From positions 30,870,186 to 30,934,185 of the forward strand of contig OZ025258.1 in NCBI GenBank assembly GCA_964019135.1: a stretch of DNA of 64,000 nt. The letters run 5' to 3'. Source of the stretch: Arenicola marina. Taxonomy: Eukaryota > Annelida > Polychaeta > Arenicolidae. Under the pieces are notes generated by a model that searched no databases, was not told the DNA's origin, and saw only the letters and a program-made list of their open reading frames with translations. The position numbers and the translations under genes were made by a program. Each line of letters opens with the position of its first letter. Positions within the stretch are counted from its first letter, which is position 1. Of the stretch, positions 1 to 12,861 are shown in pieces.

Positions 1-120
1 TCTTGAGAGGGTGAGGGACTTTAATGCACGCATTTGAGAGAGGTGAGTGAATTTAATGCACGCTCTTGAGAAAGATCAACGACTTGAATGCGCTCTCTTG
101 AGATAGATCAGTGATGTTAT
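1..120. repeat. Degenerate tandem repeat, about 31-35 bp unit
   Basis: Three to four imperfect copies of a unit beginning TTGAGA and containing TTTAATGCACG follow one another at the window start. The array is probably cut by the window edge. It lies upstream of, and presumably in an intron of, the gene whose exon begins at 287. Confidence 0.5.
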
Positions 121-286
121 TACACCGTTTTGGGAGAGCTAAGTCACTTGGAACGAGGTACGAAATATAATGCTCGATCGGCAGCCAGTGGAGGGACTTA
201 AAATATGAAAGGATCGGCGTCGTTTTTTCACGCCTTTGCCTTCTGCAATGCTATTTCTGTAATATGTATGTTAATTTGAATTGCAG

Positions 287-3200
287 ATCGAATGAATGCC
301 ACAGCATTTGAACCACCAACGATAGAGAGTCCAGAACTAGATCACAACAGACCAAAGTCAGGTATGACATGCGTCTTTAATGAAAGATATGTACGCATAC
401 ACGTTGTTCTAACATGCAGTGAGATTCCTCAAGGAATATCGTTGCAAGGTACATTGATATCCCATGTGAAATGACGAAATTGCCCAGTGCTATTAAATAA
501 GTAATCTATCAAAGAGTTAACGGCACAACGTTTGTAATTCCTCTTTATGTTCAACTATTTAAGCGGGTCTAACATGATTAATGAACGATAAAGGCATTCG
601 CGCGCACGTGTTTGTGTATTCCCAATTATCGCCCAACCTGAATTTCATGTGTCGTGTTGCCCGCAGACTTCATGGAGGGTTACGGCGACGACCGAGACAA
701 GGATATGGGTGCCTTCCCCTTTGATCGCTCCGTCTCAGGCGACAAACACACTGAGTTCAGACGGCAGTTGAAAAACATGGGTGGATGTAAGTCTGATGGA
801 TGGCTCACGTGGCAAAGATAAAGATGGAGCTATTTGATAATTATTTTCTTCACCACTGCCGTCATCATATGAGCGGTGTTAGTATATAGAGTGTGGAGGG
901 TAATGTTCAGGGTCAAACACGTATATAATGGGATAAGGCTCGACCCAGTTTATTGTTGTGCATTCCTTACAAATGGACCAGCATATGTGACGTATTCATA
1001 TTCTTATCGATAATATCAGCACATTCGAAAAATACAGAGGCATACACTACGCCCCACATATTTCCCCTCATAATGTGGGGTAGAATTCATCGTCTCAGGA
1101 GTTTAGCCCGTGTGTGTTCAAAGGTGGCCTACACCACACCAACAGTTCATATTTCTACCCTTTCCCCGTGTATTGGCACCACACGCTGGCGTTATTACCG
1201 GCGCCACTGATGTGTATTTCGCCATGTGGATTCAGCTTCCAGAAAAAAGTTCGTCGACGCCGCACGAGGCTTTTTCTCCCGGAAGCGGAAGTCGCCAAAG
1301 CAGATGTATCCTTACCCCGGTTACGACCGCTTCCGACAGCTGGAGGGCTACAACAGTCTCCGCAATCGCGGCTCCATGACCGCCGACGACTTTACCACTG
1401 TCAGCAGTTCCACGGGATACGACCAGCAAGACGTGGGTGGTCACACGGTTGTTATGTTATGCGAAGTCGTGTTACGCGCAGCCGTGTTACGCGCAGTCGT
1501 TTATGGCCCAATTATGGGGACTATTACTTCACAGTGTAGCGTTGTAAGATATTAACAACCATATCGGCAATAGTAAAGATAATGAGGATAATATCATTGT
1601 TCATGTATTTGGGGTGGCAAAGTGTTCGGGGGTTACATTCTCAGGTGAGTTCCAGTTTAATTCCCGTTAAATTAAAAGTTTCCCAGAATTCTGAAATTAT
1701 TCGACTAAATCAGATTCTGAGAAGCAATAATAATATTACAATGTGTAGATTTTAGTGCACTATTAATATTAGTTAGGGTGTGATAAAAGAAACCTTAAAG
1801 GCTCATATTTGGTTATCATCAACTTATCATGTAGATAATTGTGAGTTAATAAGAGGCTAATCCATATGAACAACTCCTTTATAAATATGAATTCTGTACT
1901 CGCATGCTCTTTTTCTCCAGTGACATTGCTAGTCAGGGTTTGAATTCTGGATTAATCCATCTCTAAGCATGTTCTCCAACATCATCTTCTCAGTCTGACT
2001 TCCTTGTTCGAAACATAATTGACTTTGTATGTAAATAAGTCTTTTTCTCACTAGATACCTGGTAGTATTTTTTTCTCTTCAGTAACGTGAATGTTTGTCG
2101 AATGGTAAAGGAGGATGTATGTTGTTTATATCTCACTAACATATGTGGGGCAACCCGCAACTCTTCTCGTGGGGGCCAATCTCCACTGGACTAAGGCCTC
2201 CTTAACCCTAGTCGCTAGCAGGCTGAGGGACTCTGTGGCGCCATCTACCGCTAACTTACTGGAGGAGGAGGAAGTCGTCGAGGCGACGTCACCAGTCGGT
2301 GGGGACGCCTGGGACTGCCGGTCACGTGATAGGGTGCGTCTCCTCGTGCGTGCTGCTGCGTTGCTAGCTTAGTTCTTCGGCTCACAGGATATGACGTCAT
2401 ATGTATATGGGGAAGTTATTGTGACGGGAGCATATTTATTGCGCCAACCGTTAGACTCGCTGGTATGCTAAACGTGAAGCTTTTTGGGTGGAAGTTTTGG
2501 CTAAAGTGTTGGGAACACGGATGGTGGTGGGGCTAAGGGACGCGCTATGTTCTCATGGGTCACTCACCCGTTTCGCTTATCTTTTTACTCGCTATAACTA
2601 GAGGATGCACAAACTACAACATTGGCTTTATTCGTCTTCCATTTAGATAATCTCGCCACTGCCTCTCTTTGTTAACACAAATCATCGGTAATCCTCACAG
2701 TGCTTTGACACTGGTACTCCTTTAGATTAAGTATGATTTGCATGTTTTCTTAATTCATTCGGTTGACACTGTTGTCATCTGTCGCAATACTATGATAGTC
2801 TTCGAGCCAATTGCATTTACACTTTCCAGACCCACAAAGTCAGAGCAACCTAAAACAAGTCTGAGAACTATATTGTTACATGATATAATTCACACAATCT
2901 TTGTGTCTAAGTCAAATTCGGACATTGTGTGCCTGTTTTGAATTTTCCATATATATTCCTGGTCTGGTGAATTCAAATGCGATGTTGCGAATACATGCCA
3001 CAGGTTATCACAATACACATGCCATACGGTCTATAAGGTGGTGGTTGGATGCACTCGAATTTCCCGGCGCCGTCGGGCCGTCACGGCTGTTGTTTGATTC
3101 ACATCGCCGGTGACCCACTTTCAGGAGCGGTATGGCTACTAGGTCCCGACGCACAGCACCATCGCACATATCTAGTCACCCGTGAGTCCCTTGCTGGTGG

Positions 3201-4075
3201 GTTTCAGTACTAAATCACTATCAAGTTATGCCATGGGCTTTGGAGAGAGGCTGATCCTCTGGCGTTGTTAATCATAATTCTCCGTTTTTGTGCAAAAACA
3301 TGTTATTAATCTTAATTCTCCGTTTTTGTGAAAAATCAATCAGAGTGGCAAGTTCGGCAGTTATCCTTCTCTGATATCTAACAGTAAATTTCTGCGAATA
3401 TCTCGTCACATTTCTCAGCGGATGTGTTCTACTTTAAGGTGTTCCTTTATCAATTCTAAAATGGCGTTGTGATGATTGTGAAGTGCTGTTAATACCTCCC
3501 ATGGCGTCTGCCCCCAGAGCTCATGGCTTTGCTTTCTTCCTGTCCATATTTGTTGTTGTCTAAAGTATTAGTTTATACCGATGATTATTTGTATGGCCAA
3601 TAGTACCAACAAATTGGCATAAGACTTTTAAAATTTTGCTAGCGATCAATCCCTTTTACTTGCTCGGTGTGTTATCACTATGACTTAATGTATGACTGGG
3701 CTGTTATCAGTCTGCTTCGTCTCTTCAATGGGTGTTCTTTCCTGTGTGTTACACCAATGTGCACTACAGCGTTTTTACGAACGTCGTCGGTCGTCCAGAC
3801 ACATCAGACAGATCGTGGTCCTCGGGAACAGATATGTTGGTAACAATCCCTGGCTTAGTATATCCGAGATAACATACTCTCGACAGTGTTTGAGCACACG
3901 TGACTCCTAACGTTGAAGTGACTGTGTCTGATGGAAGGTTGATTGATGCCCTTTGCAGAATTCTCCCCCTGCTGCTGAAGTCGCCGTACCGGACTACAAA
4001 CTGCTACAGCGGCCCATGTACTGCCCGGACATGGTCACTTCGTTCCCAAGCCACGACAACACGGAGAGAGTGTGA
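287..4075 (+). CDS. Unidentified gene, last four exons (tyrosine-rich C-terminal region)
   Basis: Four exons join in consistent phase: 287-361, 667-786, 1236-1432 and 3959-4075, ending at TGA 4073-4075. The first begins at an acceptor (TTGCAG), so the gene starts before the window. Donors are G|GTATGA, T|GTAAGT and GAC|GTGGGT; acceptors are CCGCAG, TTCAG and TTTGCAG. The roughly 168 residues are hydrophilic with no membrane segment. They include a basic stretch (FFSRKRKSPK) and several YxxPhi-like motifs (YDRF, YNSL, YKLL), and end in NTERV. This looks like the cytoplasmic tail of a membrane protein, but that is inference; I do not recognise the family. The third donor is weak. If unused, the frame runs on to a stop at 1553-1555, but the phase-0 match and clean tail of the 3959 exon favour splicing. 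Confidence 0.62.
1433..3958 (+). other. Intron of the unidentified plus-strand gene
   Basis: This 2.5-kb interval lies between the third and fourth recognised exons. Just inside it (about 1468-1500) a 16-bp motif containing GTGTTACGCGCAG is repeated two to three times. I see no further exon of matching phase and no recognisable mobile element. Confidence 0.4.
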
Positions 4076-4145
4076 TCGATAACGGTGTGCATACCCACGT
4101 AGAGCGCCCCAACCGCGATGTCGGCCTCGCCCGTCGGCAATGTGC

Positions 4146-4456
4146 GAGATGGCCGTGTCCAACTCGTACCAGGCCCCGCGAGATGGCCGTGCTCAACTCG
4201 TACCAGGCCCCGCGAGATGGCCGTGCCCAACTCGTACCAGGCCCCGCGAGATGGCCTTGCCCAACTCGTACCAGGCCCCGCGAGATGGCCGTGCCCAACT
4301 CGTACCAGGCCCCGCGAGATGGCCTTGCCCAACTCGTACCAGGCCCCGCGAGATGGCCTTGCCCAACTCGTACCAGGCCCCGCGAGATGGCCTTTCCCAA
4401 CTCGTACCAGGCCCCGCGAGATGGCCTTGCCCAACTCGTACCAGGCCCCGCGAGAT
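4146..4456. repeat. 34-bp minisatellite, about 9 copies
   Basis: Units containing GAGATGGCC and CCAACTCGTACCAGGCC repeat every 34 bp with very few differences (mainly GTG, TTG or TTT after GGCC). Because 34 is not a multiple of three and the unit lacks stops, several frames on both strands stay open. Those ORFs are by-products of the repeat. The array starts about 70 bp after the stop codon at 4075, so it is probably in that gene's 3' untranslated region. Confidence 0.92.
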
Positions 4457-4459
4457 AAA

Positions 4460-7400
4460 TGCAGTTGCATTCCGACGCTTCGGCCTATGTATCTATGTGT
4501 TGTCCCCGGGGTGATTTTGATTTGCAATGGCGCGATAGCTTCCTCTGTGATTCTCATACTATTATAAGGTGAACGGTAAGATACCAACTCTCCAAGGTGA
4601 AGTATTAGGCGGCAGCCATATGATGATGTTGTTCCTATACAGCCCAGCCCACGCTTTACACACATTTAGAAGTGGGACGAATGGACGACCTGTGGTGGTC
4701 GGGTTGACAGGCGTCTCCCCCCTTCTGTCGTCCTGTTGACTTGTCGTACCCAGCCTCAGCCCACCCAATGATTGTGGTCACGTTATTAAGTTCTGAGTTG
4801 CGTTTTTATTGACTTAGTTAAGGTGTAGATGAGGTTCGCATAGGTGCTGTATATTATAAAGTAATCGAATAATCCGCATTCTTTTGGAACTCTGCTACCT
4901 TAATTATGATCTAGGTGACACAATCATGAAATACTCACTGTCTTGATGTAAACTCTCAGTTGTGATACTCGTCTCCCTTCGACCCGTGGTCGGCTACGCC
5001 CCTTGGAAGGGCCATCTCAATGTAGAATACTCGAGCTATGTTCAATCGTGTATTTGGGCGTACTCCCTGGTCAGTTGTTCTCGTCACGAGGGTTGTCCGT
5101 ACTCTATACCTACCGGGCGTCCAGGTGGTGACGTCCGCTATGTCGTCTGGCGCGACGGTTTCTGTTCGGCGTATTATTTGTAAACTATACATCATGTTAT
5201 CAAAGTGCTTGCATAGTCACTCACTGCCCTATTTATACTAGTGTGTCTCAACGCATGCGTACACTTTATATAAACACATACACACGAAGAGTGATCTAAG
5301 GAAAACTGTTATTCCCTGCAAATAGAATGTCTTTATTTCTTGTGGTAGCATTTTTATTTTCAAATGTGTATCATTTTCACGAACGAGATCGGGTTTAAGC
5401 GGCTATGTTTGTCAATTAGAAGAACAGCTGTCAACCAAGTTATGCTCTTTATGTTACACATGATGTTACTAAAAAATGTAACATCCGGCCTTGCAAGGAT
5501 TCACATTTTCGCGGTTTAGTTAAGGAGACGAATTGTTCAGTTATATGCTGCAAAGTACAAACAACAGTAACTTTAGGCGGTCGAACTGGTGCTATTTAAT
5601 TTAACTTTATTTTTCATATATCTTCGACTGATGAGATTTCCCCTTAAATCCGACATTATTTATTATTTAATATCAACGTGCCCTTGCGAAATTAAAATCT
5701 GTTATGCTTTTGTTTAAGACCAGGATCGGGCACCTCTTTTATCCTGCTGAAATACTTCTTTGTCTTAATACCCATGCGCCCGTAATCTCGTGAGACTCAT
5801 TCGCTACGTGTTAACTTACCCGATCAGTGTTTGAAATTGATTTATACTACAATGATTATACTTGACCGTGTCTACATTTGTACACATTAGGTTCTGGTGA
5901 GAGTTTAGTCACATGTCTGTTTGATCCGTACGTTGTTCTCGCGGGTGAAACGCGTCGCATATTCTCGTCATACCAGGGTCGACTGTCTAGCGTCGTGACC
6001 AAGTCTTTACTGAAAGTGTATTCTACTGTGCTTAAGTCCGCACTGCCGTTTATACATAGATATATCCAGCTATATACACCCCCTAATATATTCATTTTAA
6101 ACGTTAGTATTAAGAATAAGGATGCATGAGAGGACGTTTTTGCTGCATGAAATATGTTCTTGCCTGTCTAAATAATACGTGGATTTTCTTTGGGAGGGGC
6201 TGTGTTCTACGTTACGATGGTTGTGCAATGTCTAAGGACACCTGGGTAATTATTGGCAACGAATCAGTGCGTGAAAGACTTCGATCCAGGACTAAAGAAT
6301 GTTGCTGGATATGCTTGGTCCGTCTTGTCCGCATGGTGTGCCTCTCCACCCCCCAAGGTGATGGTGATGTGTACGGTAGAGAATTCCTCTGGAGCAGGTC
6401 TAAAATCAGGTATTGTAGCTTGGAAGATTTGGGGAAATAACGAACCGAACATCTGCCCAGACGAGGGGACTTACCCCCGGTGCATGGCTTCTTTCTGCCT
6501 TCGACCCTTTCCATGGTGACGGTTTAACAGTCTAAGGCGTCTTGAACCAGCCAATACAGAACTATTGGTGCCGGTTTTGCAGATTATAGGATTAACTACG
6601 TCGATAAGGTGATTTGGGGGTCGTAACATCCATTTTTGTGAAAGAAAATTGCGAGATTATTCAACATTGTCCGAAAAGCCGAAGGATTTAATAAGCGTCA
6701 ACCAGTTATGCGTAACTGAAGCTGCTAAAGGAAGTGACTTCATCATGTTGGTGACGTTGTCCGGTTATGTGCCAGACCCGTCAGCGCCATGGTTACTCGT
6801 CACTTCACACGTCACGTGAGTTGTATGTTTCCCTGCACGTGGCTCCTCATGGATGTACGCGGAATTTGCGCCCACAAGGCACAATTTGGACTTTTCGCTG
6901 GTGGCGCCTGTGGTACTAACTTGCATTTGAATCGTTGTACAGTCAATATGAGCATTGTTTTGTTACCATTCACTGTGTAACCGTTTATCTACGCACACAC
7001 TTTTTTGTTATTTTGAGGAAACTGTTATTAGTTTAAAATCAAAATCTGTTTTGCAATTGATGGATATATTTGTATATAAAGTGCGACTATTCCTAGTGTT
7101 TAGTCCAAGTTATGTTTGCATTTAAGTTGCATTGTTTAATTTTGTGTTCCGTTTGCTCAGTGTAGTGATCAGACCCAACCGGGGCCTGGCCATGTGGTAA
7201 ATATATCCATATGCATACTCTTGCAGCGTGAGCCCAAGAAGGAGTGTTTCGCGATTACAGTTTTGTTGTTGAGCGCTCATAGCAAACATTTAATTTTTAC
7301 TATTAAGAATTTGTAGATACATGTGATCGTTATTTATGTTAAGAACGTCTTGGATTAGCTTATCCTCGGAACTAACGCTCCGAAATAGAGCCTTGGGCAG

Positions 7401-8842
7401 ATTTTGTTGTATTTATCCACTGAGTTGCAGTTAATCCCAGTAGAGGTGACGTCACGTAGGCTCGAAAGGAGTGCGTCTTCTGTTGTTTCCTGTAGAAATG
7501 TTAAACTATTTTATTTTTTGCACGATATTTTGTTAGCTTGTGTTTTTTTTTTCTTGCCAACGTACAAATGTCTTGAAAATACTCAAACATGTATTAATAA
7601 ACGACGAAATCCATGTGCTCGATGAACCGGTGTCTGTCGTGATTTATAAATGTGTCGTCTTAGGCTTAGCTCAGTTGGTTAGCAGGCTGAGCTGCAGATC
7701 AAGACTAATTTCATTCAACCCCATTGCAGTGTCCCGGGAGGTTTCCAATTGATCATCATGTACGCAAAAGCGGCGTTAAAACATTAACATATACTTTCCA
7801 TATAGATTCGCTGTATGGCGAACTCAACGTCTGTAAACTTTACCATGTCGATCATGTATTGTTCGCTAAAACCAGCATAGTTAACTTCAAAATCACCAAG
7901 CCAGTCCGATTGTCCCTATCGGAACACTTTATTGATTGACAACAATTAACCACTGATGCTCGTTTCAGATGGTCAATCAATCTCATTAAAAATTTATAAA
8001 TTACATCTACCTGTTTTTTTCAGTACGGGCCGTGACTAGAATCATACGATTGTTTTATAACAAAAAGTAGGAACACATTTTTTTCAATGCAAAACTCTTC
8101 AGTACAAATGGATAATTTGTACGCAATATTATTGGTTGTATCACAGACCAGACCTTCGACATACGAAAGTGAAAGTAAATTACCCACTGTAAACAATAAC
8201 TCGGTTCGAGCGAATGACACTTATTATTACCGATAATACTGGGGATTTGATTAGGGTATCCTTGTTTAATAAAAAACACCATAATATCACAATATTCATT
8301 AACACAATTTACTTGAATAAATAACATAAAATTGGCAATCAACATATTAAGATAAGTACCAAAGTTGTTTGATCAGAAGTCTACATATAATATCACAAGT
8401 TAAAAGATACAAGTTAAATGCAAGATTTAAACTGACCTCATACCACACCTCTTACTAATGGTTCTAATAATCTCATCACCGTCATATGCCATGGGTCGAT
8501 ACACATTCCATACGTAAACACAAAGTCCTAAGATGAATTCGTACTATACGTGAAGGGGATTAAAGTCCTGCAAAGTTATTTTTTGTCCTTCGCCTCTACG
8601 GGCTTCTTATCTGAACGTACAGTATTCTGGAATGCAATATAAGCAGATCAACAAATATTCTGAGGCATGAGAAATGTGTCGAATACAGCGGCAGAGAATG
8701 TCTTGTTCATGTCGGGTTATGAACCACTTTGTTACATATGACCACGGAGGCCGTCGAGTGGTGGTAACCCGGACATAATGAGCAAATAATGGACTTGATC
8801 CTCTGGAGCTGTTTGCAGGATGTCATGCGCGGCGTGATGACG
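4460..8842. other. Intergenic region between convergent genes
   Basis: This 4.4-kb stretch separates the plus-strand gene ending at 4075 from the minus-strand ACOX3-like gene ending at 8843. It is AT-rich, with no ORF that looks conserved and no convincing exon. One tRNA-like remnant lies at 7660-7735. A 240-nt minus-strand ORF at 4956-5195 has no recognisable motif. Confidence 0.4.
7660..7735 (+). repeat. Decayed tRNA-derived SINE head or tRNA pseudogene
   Basis: The segment GGCTTAGCTCAGTTGGTTAG matches a polymerase III A box in tRNA-like context. About 45 bp downstream the expected B box is reduced to TTCATTCAACCCC. The acceptor arms do not pair, so this is not a working tRNA gene. It is most likely the head of an old SINE. 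Confidence 0.38.
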
Positions 8843-11800
8843 TCACAGCTTAGCCTTCCGCAGACCGCCGACGACTGGCTTGTCCAGCCAGTCTCTCCAC
8901 CAATCAGGACGCTGCAGCGCCTTGGGGCCCTGGATCATGGCGCTGTACAGATTCTTGTAGATCTGGCAACACAAGCAAACAGAGATCTTTAGGGTGTGTC
9001 AGTAGAGACCGCTCTCTTACCGCAATACGTATTCACGTCGAGAGACTCATTCACAAGAGACTCAACAGATCACGGAGATGAGGTGAGCTACAGCAATGAA
9101 GGCACGAAGATGTATTATGTCCAGGTGCAAGAACAAATACCTCCTGCGGTTCGCTGTCTCAAAGTTACACTCCACCCTACGCTGGTACATATCGCAATCT
9201 GACCAGGCCAAGGTCTATAACTTCCTTCAACACATGATGTGGTCCCACGATTTGCAGAAAAGTGGCGGTTGATTCTCCATGGAAACATCATGCATGGAAG
9301 CTGTCGGCCTCAGCACATATTCTATTCCTATATATTAATCTCGTACTGGCTCACATATCCATTTCGCACCTAGATGATCATCCACCCCATGCCCTCCCCC
9401 CACTGCCCTTTATCCCGGAAACAGCGGCCCTTCTTTCAGGGTCGGTCGCCAAACCCAACCCCCAACACCGCCTCGCTCCTCTAGTGTCTCACCTCGCCGT
9501 CAGAGGCGCCGATAGGAGAGTTGAGGATGAAGTCTGGCGGCGCCATGGCGTCCACCAAGGACACAGCGTCGTCCTTCAGTTCGCCGCACAGATCCAAGAT
9601 GGTGGATCGCACGTAGTCAGCCGGCTCGCTGCCCCGGAAGTAGCCGCCTGCGAGTGAAAAAGGGAAAACACGTAAGTCTTGCGCCATCAAAGAAAACGCA
9701 CAACATGGTGTAAAAACGAGCAAGTTTATACCATATTTTGTTCTTCCATCCAACATAAGTTGGTTGGTTGTATATTCAGGACGCTTTAATAAATTTTGGT
9801 CCCTTCCATCATAAGTAGTTTTCGTATGATATAAATACGTCGCATTACAATTATCAACCTTTGCTGATTCATTCTCTCATTCATTAATTCCATTGAAATT
9901 CCATAAACGTAGCTAGATTTTATGTCCATTCGCACCCAAGCAGTCTGTGAAGGTATTCCAACCTGCTTGACTTTTGCTATTATTCTTCACATATAGGAGT
10001 AACAACGGCAATGAAGGCCACAAGAAATATTCTCTGATATTTGAAGGTTGCCACATAGCAGCCAGCCGGGACGGACCTTGGTAGAGGGAGGCCATGTGTT
10101 TCTCCAGGCTCCAGAGGCCGTAGAGAAGCCCCATCCTTCGGAGTGCCGGGCTCAGCTCGGCGGGTCCACCCTCGTCCAGGAAATCCGCATATCTTTGCAT
10201 GGCGGTATGCTGAAAGCGTTCACAGGCGGACGTGGCATTAAATATCCAAAGTCTGCTATAGAACTTGTATGAATGAAACACGCATAACTATGACCCATTG
10301 AGCTTCAAAGACGTAATTCTTTATGTTGCACTGATCAAAGTGATGCATTGTTTTTGCCAATTGCACATATCTTATTTAAACAACAATGCGAGAGTTCATA
10401 TTGACTCATTTTCATGCTAGACCAGTGACAAAATTCGGCAATTGTAAAAACGACAGATTTAATTACCTCGCTGTGGACGTACCCCAACATAGGCCAGCGA
10501 CAGAGTTCGGCAATTGTCAAGACGGCAGATTAAATTCCTCGATGTAGACGTACTTTTCTATATAGGCCATAGGGATAGTTCGGCCATTGTCAACACAACA
10601 AATTCAATTCCCTCGCAGCAGACGTTTGTCAATATAGGCTAGAGAGTTCGGCAATTGTCAAGACGACAGATTCAATTCCTTGTTGTAAACGTACCTCAAT
10701 ATAGGCCAGCGACAGCGTTCGGCAGTTGTAGACCTGGCTGTCGTTGCGGGCGGTGAAGGCGTCCTTGCCTGACGCCAGCTGATCCTTGTACCGAGTGGCA
10801 CTAGCCACCAGAAGGTGAGCCACCAACCACTGGTAGGCGTTCAGGATGACTGCAATAACAACATGGTGAAGAAAAGGTCCAGTAAACCATATCTACAATT
10901 GTATCAGTATTGGCTTCTTCCATCCATTGTTGGTCTTTTGGGTTGTGGGTCAGGCGTTCCATAGACAGAGCTTAATCTGCCAAAATCGCGTCCAGTGAAA
11001 ACATATTATATCAGCTATACCAAGAAAATCTGAATAATCGCACTGGTTTTTAAAGTCATGGGCATTTGTTGAGAACTAATACATGAAAACAGTACATTAT
11101 TGCAAATAATAAACATAACGTTTCTTCTTGCAATTACACGAATGTGTATTCCACTAAACCAATAACATCCATACAAGAGGAAAAGTTCCGAAAAAATAAA
11201 GCTGCATACGACCACAAAGCATGAAGAGCTATAGGCTTGGCGCTCCAGACTCACACTGGAAGTCCCTGCACTGCCCCTTGTTCTGGATCTGGCACGTCAT
11301 GCCTTGAAGCGACTCCAGATCATTGAGGAAGTTGACGCTCTCGAATGGCGACTCGATCACATCCCCTGGAAGCGACACAGAGAACGCCAGGGAACGCCGT
11401 GATAAGTGTGCACAGGGAGACATCTACACGTCACACAGAAACGATATAATAGAAGATAGCGCCGGTATTCACTGCTGTAACACGCTCAAATGTTCAGGAT
11501 ATGGTCTAACTCTCCCGATAAGTAGAACTATTCGAGTCACCGTTCTCCTTAAACAGCTTCCCAACATGTAACCTCATGTACACCCCACCCCCACCCCCTC
11601 CCCGGTCTCGTCCTCACCCCGAGTCTTGGCCTGGTACAGTCCCAACAGGTAGTTGCTGGTTTGCTGCAGCAGGACATTGTTATCGCCCTCGTACGTGCAG
11701 TTGGCGTCGTGGTCACCACGGAGATCACCCAGACGGTTCACTGAAATACGATATGTACAATCTTCCTAACTGCAGAAATGCGCAGACAATACCGATAACA

Positions 11801-12861
11801 AGTTATAGCGTGCAAAAACATTGTATCCATTTGTAAGACTGGGACGGAATAGTGGCAACATGATGTACCGTTAGCAGACATTGTTTTTGTTAGATAGTCT
11901 AGTGTGATATCATGTCAAAAATATATCGTACATCAGACAGGACATGAGGGGTTGGTGTATTAGGCCATCTTTGTGAACATGAAGGCTACATAGGGCCAAC
12001 ACACCTCCCGTGTACTGAAATTAAAAACTTCTTCGTGTGAAGCTGTTTGTTCTTCATTTTGTTAAGAGACATGAAATACGACTGACCACGGTCACGCCCA
12101 CTGACCTCTGAAGTATCCGTGACCTCCGCATGCCTCGCGACACTCCTGAATGGCGTCCCTAGCAACCCATCCGGCCAGCGGCTTGGAGGCCGAGGACAGC
12201 GCGTGGATCTCGGGTCCCATGTCCGCCTGCAAGGTTGCGGGGGGGGGGGTAGGCGGACGGGGAGGGGCAGATGACAGGTTACTTAATGGTGTTAAACACA
12301 AATGGCGCCGTCTGCATGGTTCGTGGGCAGAGCTAAGGTAATAAAATAAAATAAATGAAATTATTTTTATTAGTGCGCCATCGTCTGCGCCCGGATACCT
12401 CATTCGTGCATGTGCTTATTACGAACGATCTATCCAAATAATGCTTGGCAGCGAGACATTACAACAGCGTAGAAGCCTAATCGTAGTCGTGCTGGCATTA
12501 GACAGGTCAGGTTACCTTAACAAGCGTCCTCTATCTATAAAGCAATGCCGCTAAATTACATTTTACGCAGTTCGTTTCATTAACAACGTTGCCCCAGATT
12601 TTACCCTCGAAAAGGACGATTAACATATTCAGTGGTCCGAAAAACCTCGACAATGGAACACTCATGACACCAGTGACCGCAGCAATAACGTAAATATAAT
12701 ACACTTCCTGTCTATATGGCCGTCTCAGGCTGAGTTACCTGTCTGTCATCGCCAGTGTCAAACATCATTCCGACTCGGACCTCCAAGTAGTTATTGTAGA
12801 TGGTCTTGGAGAAGACCTCCAGCACGTACATCGCCGCCAGGTACGGAAACAGGCGCCATTG
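8843..12861 (-). CDS. ACOX3: ACOX3-like exons 8-15: catalytic and C-terminal domains
   Basis: Exon 8 begins [19 protein letters not shown]. Exon 9 holds [13 protein letters not shown] (about residues 432-444). Exon 10 holds [13 protein letters not shown], whose glutamate (about residue 465) matches the catalytic base of acyl-CoA oxidases. Exons 11-14 form the ACOX C-terminal domain, with [34 protein letters not shown] and LNSPIG. Exon 15 ends GGLRKAKL then TGA. Exon 12 is followed by a second splice-site-containing repeat array. The exon 13 acceptor is TTTCAG|CAT at 10209; the nearer-looking ATAGCAG at about 10255 would put a stop in frame. Confidence 0.95.

Noticed and set aside
4035-4665. 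Long overlapping ORFs on both strands rich in PTRTRPREM, NSYQAPRDG and RGAWYELG
   Set aside because: They follow from a stop-free 34-bp repeat read in several frames; there is no codon preference or start context to support a gene.
4956-5195. Minus-strand 79-codon ORF as a gene
   Set aside because: It has no recognisable motif, no splice context and no neighbour support; probably chance or a very old remnant.
10255-10260. ATAGCAG as the acceptor of ACOX3-like exon 13
   Set aside because: In the required phase it reads into a stop within five codons, whereas CTTTCAG|CAT at 10209 restores alignment to ACOX3.
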